From Paraburkholderia sp. BL21I4N1 (GTDB lineage: Bacteria > Pseudomonadota > Gammaproteobacteria > Burkholderiales > Burkholderiaceae): 64,000 nucleotides of DNA. Every line of letters begins with the position of its first letter. The first letter of the stretch is position 1. Made by a program: the position numbers and the translations under genes. The DNA is taken from NCBI RefSeq assembly GCF_002973525.1, contig NZ_PVEN01000026.1, forward strand, positions 1 through 64,000. The letters run 5' to 3'. Positions 24,854 through 33,084 of this stretch are shown one piece after another. The notes below the pieces were generated by a model that was given only the letters and a program-made list of their open reading frames with translations, was not told the DNA's origin and did not search any database.

Positions 24854-26869
24854 TCAGTTTGCCGGTGAAATGAGGAGCAAAACGGGAGTTCCGCGACAGT
24901 CCAGTCTCGTCAGTACCTCTGCCCCACTGCTTTCCGGCCACGCGTCTCCAGCATCCAACTCGGGCGCCGCCGCGTTCTTGGCACGCAGGATGTTCAATGG
25001 CCACGACTGGCGATTCAGGCGCTCATGTTCAAGGGAGCCTACCCAAATGGGTACGGGCGCGGTGCCGCGCTCATTTTGCACCGCATAGCCACTTGGCCAG
25101 AAGCGTAGGACATCACGTTCATCGCGCGCGTTGCCTGGACGAACAAAAACAAGCGGCGACGGTACCCCGTCGTTCAGTTTCGGCAGTACCGGAAGCGCAA
25201 TCGCCGCGGCCTCCGGCGAGACGACAGAAAGCAGGCTGCGCGCAGAAACCGAGATCCCTTCGATCCAGGTTCTGCTTCGAAGGCCGCTTCGTATATCGTC
25301 TGCGTTTGCGGACCACTGAAAGGCCATAGGCTCTCTCCGGTCCCCTGACATGTCGGCGCGATAACACGGTAACTTGTTCGATAGCGAATTGATCCAATGT
25401 GACACCGTCGTCAGCATGAGCGTTTGGGTCGCGTTGCCGCTCAGCCTTGGTACTGGAGGGGCAAAGGCGAGTTGCACTGCAACGCTTACACACACAACGC
25501 CAAGCATGAGGGCCGGCATGAGCCTTCGCGATGGTGGCACTCTGGGGTGCCGCCACACGGCGGTTAATGCTACGACAGAAATCCACACAGCCGCGAGCGC
25601 GGCGCCGCCGATTGCATCAGAAAACCAGAACTGACCGAAGTAAAGTCCTGCCAGCGCAATGAAGAGGACAACAACAGCACTCACTGTGGCAACGAAAACA
25701 CCTGCCAATGAACCCACCCGGCGCGTCAGCAAAAATGCGAGAAAACCATAAATGATGACCGCAGCGGCAACATGAGTACTCGGAAACACGTGTACGTCGG
25801 ACTGGAGCGAACCTGGCGGAGTTCGGCGTATCGCCAGATGAATGGCAAATATCAATAGCTGGGAAAAAGCAACGGCGCCCAGCCAGTACGCCAGGGTGCG
25901 CCAACGACGTTCCCATATCATCCAAAGCGCCACTGTCACAGCGAGCGCTGCCAGCGTGGCAATGCTACCCAACGTTGCGAGACCCGACAGCGTGATATCA
26001 CCCCAAGTCGTGCGCATGGATTGAAGAAAGTGATAGACCGACACGTCAATCCCCACCTTCGGATTGCCGTGAATTGCCTCGTCGAGGACGTCGAAGAAAA
26101 CCCAGGCGGAAAAAAGAACCACTGCCGATGTCACAACCATAAAGCCAGCGACCGGACGCTCGGGGTCCAAGGCTCGCAGGACGAAGCGACCCGGCTGTGT
26201 CCTGTGAGCACCGGCCCAATTCAGAAGGCCGTGGCGCATTGCACCGCCCCAGGCGTTGATGTGCGCCAGAAGAAAGCGAGCGCCACGAAAGCCCAGCCAC
26301 ACTATTGAGACCACGAGCGTGATTGTGACAACAAGACGGAAGGACACTCCGCTCACCAGTTGGACCGACGCACCGAATACGACGCCCAACAGGATGTAAG
26401 CGGATGCCCAGAGCAATGCCGACAAGACATTCACCCCATAAAAACGCGCGGGCGTCATCCCCGCCATTCCCGCTACCACCGGGACAATCGCGCGTACCGG
26501 CCCGATGAATCTTGCGAGCACCACACTCTTGGCGCCATGCCTGGCGAAAAACACGTATCCCGCGTCGAGCAACTGCGGGTGAGCCCGAAAAGGCAACAGG
26601 CGGGAGATTCTGGTCCTGTAACGGCGACCAAGCCAGTAGCTGAAGCCATCACCCGCTACCGCGCCAGTAATTGTGCATGCGAAGACCCATCCAAGACCCA
26701 AGGTTCCAGTTCCCACAAGCGCACCGGCCACGAAAATGGCCGAGCTACCGGGAATGAAGGTACCTACAACGGCGATGGCTTCAAGAAACGCGGCGAGGAA
26801 TATCACCGTAAGCGTCCACACCGGATGCCCAGCAAGCAGATGCAACATGTGGAAATACGCGTGCTCCAT
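24854..26869 (-). CDS. DedA - PAP2-like - LssY multidomain membrane protein
   Basis: The 671-residue protein starts with a DedA/SNARE-associated domain (residues 1-200; FLEAIAVVGTFIPGSSAIF, GDGFSYWLGRRY, and VLARFIGPVRAIVPVVAGM). A PAP2-like membrane domain follows (about 270-460), then a C-terminal LssY-type soluble domain (NKLPCYRADMSGD ... DERDVLRFWPSGYAV). PAP2 motif 2 is FPSTHV, but motif 1 lacks the leading Lys and motif 3 is GLYFGQFWFSD, without the usual Arg and His. A close paralogue lies at 58104-60110. It is probably involved in lipid or undecaprenyl-carrier transport or turnover; catalysis is doubtful. Confidence 0.85.
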   Translation of the reverse strand: MEHAYFHMLHLLAGHPVWTLTVIFLAAFLEAIAVVGTFIPGSSAIFVAGALVGTGTLGLGWVFACTITGAVAGDGFSYWLGRRYRTRISRLLPFRAHPQLLDAGYVFFARHGAKSVVLARFIGPVRAIVPVVAGMAGMTPARFYGVNVLSALLWASAYILLGVVFGASVQLVSGVSFRLVVTITLVVSIVWLGFRGARFLLAHINAWGGAMRHGLLNWAGAHRTQPGRFVLRALDPERPVAGFMVVTSAVVLFSAWVFFDVLDEAIHGNPKVGIDVSVYHFLQSMRTTWGDITLSGLATLGSIATLAALAVTVALWMIWERRWRTLAYWLGAVAFSQLLIFAIHLAIRRTPPGSLQSDVHVFPSTHVAAAVIIYGFLAFLLTRRVGSLAGVFVATVSAVVVLFIALAGLYFGQFWFSDAIGGAALAAVWISVVALTAVWRHPRVPPSRRLMPALMLGVVCVSVAVQLAFAPPVPRLSGNATQTLMLTTVSHWINSLSNKLPCYRADMSGDRREPMAFQWSANADDIRSGLRSRTWIEGISVSARSLLSVVSPEAAAIALPVLPKLNDGVPSPLVFVRPGNARDERDVLRFWPSGYAVQNERGTAPVPIWVGSLEHERLNRQSWPLNILRAKNAAAPELDAGDAWPESSGAEVLTRLDCRGTPVLLLISPAN

Positions 26870-27194
26870 CTACATCTCCCACGTCCATGCGCAATCTGAT
26901 GCCATTGCCTACAGGATAGCGCCGGATTCCGTCAAGCTCCCGGGGACAACTTTGATTTGAGGATTGTGGTGATTGAGTTCGCCGGAAATACCGCAGCCTC
27001 GCCGCAGGGATTCAGTCCAAATTGCCGGTTCCGGTCGGGACAATTCTGGGTGAACGTCGACAGCTCTCGCTGGTGCATACCTCGGGTCGATCAGTGACAT
27101 GTGCATCGCAAGTATCCCGTGACGGTAGCTACCGGCGAACCTCCCAATCTTAAGGGTCCCCAATCGGGTGCTCGCAGGTGCCGGCGTAGCCCGC
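26870..27194. other. Intergenic stretch upstream of DedA-LssY
   Basis: There is no supported gene. It should contain the promoter of the minus-strand DedA-LssY gene. Confidence 0.4.
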
Positions 27195-28007
27195 TCACGC
27201 AGAGGAGAACGGCGAAACCCTGTTCCGGCCGGTGGCCTTGGCATTGTATAGCGCTTCATCAGCAGCCCTGATCACCGCGGATACATCGTCGTCCTGTTCC
27301 GGCTCCCAGCTGGCCATGCCGATGCTGGCGGTCACGCGTCCGTATTCGCTGCCTGCATGTTCAATGGCCAGTTCGCTGATAGCCTCGCGGATCTGTTCGG
27401 CGATCTGCGCGGCACCCGCGGGCGGGGTGTCCGGCAGTACCACGACGAACTCCTCCCCGCCGTAGCGCGCCGCACTGTCCATGGGTCGCCGGATGTTATC
27501 CCCGATGCAGCGTGCCACCGTAGCGAGCGCATCGTCGCCCGCCAGGTGTCCGTAGGTGTCGTTGTAGGCCTTGAACCGGTCGATATCGACGAATAGTAGC
27601 GAAAACATGCTGCGCATGCGTCGGGCCCGACGCCACTCCTGATCGAGAATCTCTCCCAGCGTGCGGCGGTTGTTGAGGCCGGTCAGGCCGTCGATTCTCG
27701 CGAGCAGTTTCAGTTCCGATTCGGCACGCATCCGGCGCCGCAACTGCGCGCCCAGCATGAACGACAACGCGACGAAGGCGAGACTGAACGCGACCATTAG
27801 TGAACCGATCGTCATCGCGCGTCGTCACCAGGCCGCATAGATATCCTTCTCGGCCTCGGCCACCATGATGATCAGCGGGAGATCGGGGAAATTCCTGAAG
27901 AAGTACAGTCGGCGCACCCCGTCAATCGAGGCGGTGTCAGAGAAACTGCCTTCCGGTGCCGACCTGAAATGGCGGAACGTGCTGGCCTTGCTGATATCGC
28001 GGCCGAC
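27195..28007 (-). pseudogene. Diguanylate cyclase remnant (5'-truncated, with nonsense codon)
   Basis: This is a close paralogue of the diguanylate cyclase at 33.1-34.6 kb. Minus-strand homology begins at GRDISKAS (about 28005, mid sensor domain) and runs through the second membrane helix and the complete GGDEF domain (active site RYGGEEF, I-site RPMD five residues before it). A TGA at about 27826-27828 replaces the first Arg codon of the WRRRA segment found in the paralogue. More than 300 N-terminal residues are gone. The GGDEF part alone (from ATG 27815) remains open and could in principle be translated, but would lack its sensor. Confidence 0.85.
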
Positions 28008-28870
28008 GTCGTCGCAATGGGTGTCGGTGCACAACTCGTCTGGGGCGGATCGGTACCGCTGTTCGCCGCCGCGTCCGGCGTCCTGTCGATGGCGCTTCAA
28101 TTGTTCGTACCTTATGCGCGTATGCACGGATTCTGAAATGGCTTGCGGTGGGCCTGTTTGCGTACGCCGGGGTGACGGTAGTCAGCCATACGCCATGGCA
28201 GACGCTCGCCCTAGGCGCAGTCGTGCCGCAGATCACATGGAGCGAGGACTACTTCACGATGCTGCTCGCGGTGCTCGGTACGACGATCAGTCCGTATCTG
28301 CTTTTTTCCCAAGCCGAACAGCAGATCGAAGAGCAGCGACCACCATCGCAATTTCAATCAAGAACGGGCGACCCGGCAAGCCATACGCGCAGCCCACATT
28401 TGAAAATAATGCGCTGCGACACGCTGACCAGAACGGCCCTCTCCAACGGGGTTGGCCTGTTCATCATGGTAGCAGCCGCAGCGACATTGCATGCAACCGG
28501 ACACGGTCTCGCCAATCCCAACGACGCCGCAAGCGTACTTCGTCCGCTTGTCGGTGACTACGCATCACATGTGATGGGGATTGCGTTCATCGGCACCGCC
28601 CTGCTCGCGCTGCCTCCGCTCACCGGGTCGGCCACCAATGCAGTAGTGAGCGCGCGCAACCGACTCACGGGCAAACAACACAACCGGCCGGTTGCGCGCG
28701 CCCTACTCGTCGTGATGGCGCTCGGCGTGTCGATCGGAGTGGCGCTAAAACTCGTAAATGTCGAGCCGATTCGCGCGCTTTACTGGAGCGCTGTGCTCAA
28801 TGGAGAAACAAAGAGCGGCGCCGCCGGCCTGGTGGCGGGACGCCGCCTGAATCACACACCCGCAGGATAG
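27990..28870 (+). pseudogene. Nramp-family metal transporter remnant
   Basis: Plus-strand homology to Nramp-like divalent metal transporters begins about 27995 (ADVVAMG, LFAAASGVLS) and breaks at 28120: VPYAR continues as YARILKWLAVGLFAYAGV only after restoring one missing base. It then runs through LGTTISPYLLFSQAEQQIEEQ, AAAATLHATGHG and LYWSAVLNG, where homology ends. The N-terminus with TM1 and the C-terminus are absent. It abuts the diguanylate cyclase remnant head to head around 27995-28010, a clear rearrangement junction. Confidence 0.8.
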
Positions 28871-29262
28871 GACACCGCACGAGTGACCCGAAAATACCGT
28901 TCGCCGTTGCTCGTTTCAAGACGAAAAACCTTCGTTTGTAACAATGGCACAAGCATTATTTACATCATCAAATCTGGTGATTTTCACCACGCGACCGACC
29001 GCGCCGATCCTTCGGGGTGGCTGCATGACGGTCGCGTTTTCGTGAATTTACAAATCCGAAAATTTCTTACAAAAAGCTGCTCATCGATCGAATCCGGCTA
29101 ATACCGTGCTCGAGCTCACCGTGTATGAGGATTTCCCCGATCTTAAGATTTCCTTCAGTGCGCCGATGTAACCCGAGCCGCAGGCTACAATCCCCCTCGG
29201 TACAAATTTCAAGCAACCGTAAGTGCTGGTGTGCGTCTACGACCAATAAAGAGGGACGACGG
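28871..29262. other. Intergenic, AT-rich
   Basis: This 390-bp stretch is richer in AT than its surroundings. I see no gene or IS end; it may include the promoter of the gene at 29263. Confidence 0.4.
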
Positions 29263-29538
29263 ATGTCGCGCGTGAAAACTGACGGCCCCCCCATCGCGAA
29301 AGCTCGCGCAACTTACCTGCTTGAACTGGCGCGAGGGTGTTCATACGTCGATAGTACATTGAGCCCAGACACGGGCGATCGCGCCATCGCAGAAATAATC
29401 AGCGAATTTCGCGAATTGTATGGGGATCAGGAACTCGCGATTTTTCGAAAACTGCTTGCCGAAAATCTGCGGCGCAGGGGCAAACAGGACGCCGCGTCTG
29501 CCGTCGTCAACTTCAAACTTGCCGGTCAGCTCCGGTGA
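29263..29538 (+). CDS. Hypothetical small cytoplasmic protein
   Basis: The 91-residue protein starts at ATG 29263 behind AGAGGGA. It is helical and charged, with segments ARATYLLELARGCS and FRKLLAENLRRRGKQDAASA. No signal peptide or recognised domain. The 3' end overlaps the minus-strand DUF1488-like gene by 26 bp. Confidence 0.5.
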   Translation: MSRVKTDGPPIAKARATYLLELARGCSYVDSTLSPDTGDRAIAEIISEFRELYGDQELAIFRKLLAENLRRRGKQDAASAVVNFKLAGQLR

Positions 29539-29779
29539 CTAACATCGCGTGTGGTTGCTGTGAGCGGATGATGTTGGCAGGCAATTGAAAATAGAACAAG
29601 GTGCGGCGACCTGCAAAGCCGTTTTGGCCGACTGAAAAGTGCTCTTCGAGTGCGTCACGTGAAACGGTGCCTTCGACCTCGCGGCCGCGGACTGACAGCA
29701 AGGAAACCACGGCGCATCCGTCCGACGAGACGGCGGTCGCGCGATCAGGAACTTCCATGCCGCATCTCGAAGATATCAT
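29513..29779 (-). CDS. DUF1488-like small protein
   Basis: The protein has about 88 residues from ATG 29779. The central pattern, VRGREVEGTVSRDALEEHFS, resembles DUF1488 proteins (a short beta domain followed by SREALEDHF, then a helix). The tail after residue 60 fits less well. Ribosome site is weak (GGAACG). Function unknown. It is convergent with the gene at 29263. Confidence 0.45.
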   Translation of the reverse strand: MISSRCGMEVPDRATAVSSDGCAVVSLLSVRGREVEGTVSRDALEEHFSVGQNGFAGRRTLFYFQLPANIIRSQQPHAMLVTGADRQV

Positions 29780-29833
29780 TCGCAACGTTCCTTTGTGCGG
29801 AACTGCGCAGCGATAAATCTACCAGAAGTCAGA

Positions 29834-30119
29834 ATCGTATTGTGCGGCCAACGGCGCTGAGGCTTTTGGCCAGATCAGGCGCCATCTGCCGGATCTCATT
29901 ATCACCGACTGGATGATGCCGGGCATGGACGGCGCGACGTTCTGCCGGCTGGTGAAATCGCAGCCTGATCTGGCACACATCCCCATCATTGCCCATACGG
30001 CGACAGCGATCACGCGTGCGCATGGCACGGCGCCGCCATGGGCCGTCTGCCTGCGCAAGCCCGCTGCACCAAAACTTTTCCTGACGACCGTCGGACGCTT
30101 CTGCAAACGATCCGGGTGA
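29834..30119 (+). pseudogene. Response-regulator receiver domain remnant
   Basis: The in-frame translation AANGAEAFGQIRRHLPDLI, then ITDWMMPGMDG (phosphoacceptor Asp), and IPIIAHTAT is a CheY-like receiver domain from about beta2 onward. The N-terminal beta1/acidic pair is missing: the frame is closed by TAA just upstream at about 29813-29815. The C-terminal part (LRKPAAPKLFLTTVGRF) keeps the conserved Lys-Pro. It is a truncated remnant, probably once a single-domain regulator linked to the nearby GGDEF proteins (inference). Confidence 0.7.
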
Positions 30120-30341
30120 AGGGCTGCCTTATCCCGCAGCCAGCTTTTTCGCACCCGAACCGTCCGTCGGCAGGCCGCCGACCTGTCAAACCAGCTTGAT
30201 CAGATTTATGCGCTGACGGTACATCGCGCGCAAGCGCGCAATGCAGGGACGTGATACAGGTGCAGACAGTAACGCCCTTTCGTTGCGATTGAATGTTGCC
30301 CAGCCCGCACGGGTATCATTCAGACAAATTTGGAGCTTCGC
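30120..30341. promoter_or_regulatory. Original upstream region of the diguanylate cyclase
   Basis: This 220-bp region directly precedes the original start of the diguanylate cyclase (GTG 30342) now separated from it by IS66. It presumably carried that gene's promoter. No gene is visible. Confidence 0.4.
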
Positions 30342-30428
30342 GTGGAAGGACAGGTAAAACGTATGCGGTCCACGAACGACGCCACTCAGGGGTGCTCTGA
30401 GGCGTAAATTGTGTGGTAGGGAGAAGGG

Positions 30429-32009
30429 TCAGCGGAGATTGGCGGGCATCTTCCACGGCAACAGCGCGTCGTAGTCGTCGACGGTCTTCGCCAGTGGCAG
30501 ACGTTGGAACAGCCAGGTGAGGTAGCAGTACGGGTCGATGCCGTTGGCTTTTGCTGACTCGACCAGCGAATAAAGATTCGCACTCGCATGTGCGCCAGCA
30601 ACTGTATCGGCAAACAGGAAGCTTTTGCGTGCGACGACAAACGGGCGAATGGAATTTTCACAGGGATTGTTCGATATGGGCCAGTTGCCGTTCTCGACGT
30701 AACGGATCAGCTTGGGCCACTGCCCATGCAGATAGGTCAGCGCCTTGCCGAGTAGACTTTGCGGCACGACGCCGGGCGACTGTTCAAGCATTAGTTTTTC
30801 GATGGCATCGAGTACGCGCGCACTGTATCGTCGTCGCAATCGCTGTCGTCGTTCAGCCAGCCACGTTTCACTGCGTGCCTCCGCCGCAAACAGCTTGCTG
30901 ATCAGTTTGATGAAGCGTGTGGCGAGCAGACTGGGGGAGCGGGCTGCCTTGGGCACGTTATCTTCGGCCTTGACCAGATACCGTCTCGCATGAGCCCAGC
31001 ATGCGAGATGCACGAGCTGATACTGTTGCGCGATGCCGTTGTAGGGCTCGTATCCGTCGGTCATCAGAACCGCACCCTTGCGAATGCCGGCGAACAGTTT
31101 GTCGGCCAGCTTCGCGCCGCGACCAGCCGTATAGGCGAAACAGCGGATGGGCGTTCCCGATCCGCTCATTTGCGCCCAGAGATAGCTTTTCGTTTGCGGC
31201 TTGCGCCCTTCTTCCTTCAGGACCTGGAACGTCGTCTCGTCGCAGTAGATCACGTCAGCATCGAGCAACGCGTCACGCATCAGGTTGATAACGGGCTGCG
31301 TCGCGAGACCGACACGGACCATGCTCGCGGCGAGCGTGTTCGACGAGATGTCGCCACCGAAACGTCGCAGCAGGCCCGCCTGGCGATAGATCGGCATGCC
31401 GAACTGATACTTGCCAGTGGCGACCCACGCGAGCGCGGATTCCGTCAGCAGTCCACGCGGGATGATGCGCAGCGGCGCGGGCGTGACCTTGATGCCAAGA
31501 TCGCAGCACGGGCAGGCATACTTGACGCGCCGGTGCTGGATGACGCGAAGCTGTTCGGGGATCACGTCGAGTTGTTCGCTCGTTTCGACGCCGATCTCGA
31601 CGAGCGCATGGCCGTCGTGGTTGCAGAAGCGTTCGGCCTCGGGAAGTTCGTGCCGAACGACTTCGCGCGGCAGATTGGGATCGAGGGGTTTGCGATGACC
31701 GCGCTTCTTGCGCGTGTGCGCTGCGATCGTGCCTTCGGGAGTATCTTCCTGCGCGGGTGTTGCGTTCGCGCCGAGCACTTCGGCTTCATTGAACAGACCG
31801 GGCTGCTCCGATGCGCGAGCTTCGCTCTTCGCGCCGAACAACTCGCGCCGGTAAACGCGCAGTCGTTCCTCGGCCAGGTCGCGCTCCGCAGTCACGAGAC
31901 GCAGAGCGCTGCGTAACCCGTCGCGCTCTGACTGAAGGGCGTCATGCTCCTCACGTATCGCGAGAAGCGCCCTGAGTTCGTCAGCGTCGATGGTCACGTT
32001 GATCGGCAT
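30429..32009 (-). CDS. tnpC: IS66-family transposase TnpC
   Basis: This is the main IS66 transposase, 526 residues. The N-terminal coiled coil (LLAIREEHDALQSERDGLRS) is followed by the zinc-finger-like region with ACPCCD, then the DDE domain (DADVIYCDETTFQVL, AVLMTDGYEPYNG, and NPCENSIRPFVVARKSFLF). The length is full and there are no disruptions. Confidence 0.9.
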   Translation of the reverse strand: MPINVTIDADELRALLAIREEHDALQSERDGLRSALRLVTAERDLAEERLRVYRRELFGAKSEARASEQPGLFNEAEVLGANATPAQEDTPEGTIAAHTRKKRGHRKPLDPNLPREVVRHELPEAERFCNHDGHALVEIGVETSEQLDVIPEQLRVIQHRRVKYACPCCDLGIKVTPAPLRIIPRGLLTESALAWVATGKYQFGMPIYRQAGLLRRFGGDISSNTLAASMVRVGLATQPVINLMRDALLDADVIYCDETTFQVLKEEGRKPQTKSYLWAQMSGSGTPIRCFAYTAGRGAKLADKLFAGIRKGAVLMTDGYEPYNGIAQQYQLVHLACWAHARRYLVKAEDNVPKAARSPSLLATRFIKLISKLFAAEARSETWLAERRQRLRRRYSARVLDAIEKLMLEQSPGVVPQSLLGKALTYLHGQWPKLIRYVENGNWPISNNPCENSIRPFVVARKSFLFADTVAGAHASANLYSLVESAKANGIDPYCYLTWLFQRLPLAKTVDDYDALLPWKMPANLR

Positions 32010-32039
32010 GCCACTTAGACCGGCACACCGATGCCGTGT

Positions 32040-32396
32040 TCAACTCACGCGAGCATAATGGCGTTTCGGATGCCGCTGAAGAGCAGCAATGTCGGCACCT
32101 TCGAGAAGCCAGTGCAGCAGATCGACCGTCAACGTCACGACTTCGGTTTTGCTGTCAGGCCAGACGAAGCGATCATTGGCCTCAAGTCTCTTGAGCATCA
32201 GCCAGAAACCGTTGTGCTGCCAGCCCAGGATCTTGACGCGATCGCATCGTCGGTTGGTAAAAACGTAGAGCGAGGAATCCATCGGATTCAGGCGCATCGC
32301 CTGTTCGACGAGAATCGACAGACTGTTCATTCCGTACCGGAAGTCGACGGGATCGCGGTGCAGGTATACCGTCAGCTTTTCATCGAACCGGAACAC
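32040..32396 (-). CDS. tnpB: IS66-family accessory protein TnpB
   Basis: The 118-residue protein has the IS66 Orf2 signature: VYLHRDPVDFRYGMNSL, YVFTNRRCDRVKIL, and GFWLMLKRLE. GTG 32396 is preceded by GGAGG six bases away, so the longer frame upstream is not used. It overlaps the tnpA 3' end by 25 bp, as usual for this family. Confidence 0.9.
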   Translation of the reverse strand: MFRFDEKLTVYLHRDPVDFRYGMNSLSILVEQAMRLNPMDSSLYVFTNRRCDRVKILGWQHNGFWLMLKRLEANDRFVWPDSKTEVVTLTVDLLHWLLEGADIAALQRHPKRHYARVS

Positions 32397-32905
32397 GGCA
32401 TCCTCCCGAACATCTGGATCACGGTGCTCAGTTCGTCGATGCTCGCTGCACTCAGATCGAGCTCCACGCCGTTCGACAGACATACGTGCAGTGAGAGCGT
32501 CATCGGCGGTGCCGGAGATACGGTCGGTGGCGGCAGTGCCGGTGGTAGTGACACGACAGGAACAAATGCAGGGGAGGATTCTGTCGGCGCGGGCCGCTTA
32601 CGTGAATCCGGCATATCGATGGCTTTGCCATCCATCACTTCGACTGCTGGTGGTGATGGGCCGCGCTCGTCGGCCTCGTCCTTCAGCAATGCCAATGAGA
32701 TGCCTTTCTCACGCTCCATCAGGTACTTCGTGGTCCATTTGCGCAGCAGGTTAGCGTTGATCCCATGCTCTTGTGCCAGACGGGCTACCGACACGCCCGG
32801 GCGCAATGCAGCCTCGACCAGCGCGCGCTTACCGTCCTCGTCATAGCGACGGCGCCCGTCGCGGCTTAGACGAACTACTCTTAACCCTGAGTCATTGCCA
32901 GCCAT
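32372..32905 (-). CDS. tnpA: IS66-family accessory protein TnpA
   Basis: This is the IS66 Orf1 DNA-binding protein, about 177 residues. The N-terminal HTH is KRALVEAALRPGVSVARLAQ followed by HGINANLLRKW. A Pro-rich linker leads to the C-terminal region, which overlaps tnpB. ATG 32905 has GGAGG about ten bases upstream and lies just inside the IS right end. Confidence 0.85.
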   Translation of the reverse strand: MAGNDSGLRVVRLSRDGRRRYDEDGKRALVEAALRPGVSVARLAQEHGINANLLRKWTTKYLMEREKGISLALLKDEADERGPSPPAVEVMDGKAIDMPDSRKRPAPTESSPAFVPVVSLPPALPPPTVSPAPPMTLSLHVCLSNGVELDLSAASIDELSTVIQMFGRMPCSGSMKS

Positions 32906-33084
32906 AGGTGTCCACCTCCACGTAGGTGGACACCTATGCTCCTCGCTCATACCGCCAGCCGATAGACGTCGAAGATGGACCGCTTACGGTAAAACGCGCG
33001 CTGAAGCACAATGAAGCATTCTGGCGCAACGCACCTGTTCCAGTCAGCAGGTCGGGCAACGGGCCGGAAACCGGCCAGACAATC

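Larger units (their letters stand above)
30361..32987 (-). mobile_element. Complete IS66-family element (2,627 bp) with 8-bp target duplication
   Basis: The ends are GTATGCGGTCCA (left, 30361) and the complement of GTAAGCGGTCCATC (right, ending 32987), the IS66 terminal signature. The flanks 30353-30360 and 32988-32995 are both GGTAAAAC, the 8-bp duplication expected of the family. It carries tnpA, tnpB and tnpC on the minus strand. It is inserted a few codons into the diguanylate cyclase gene. Confidence 0.95.
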
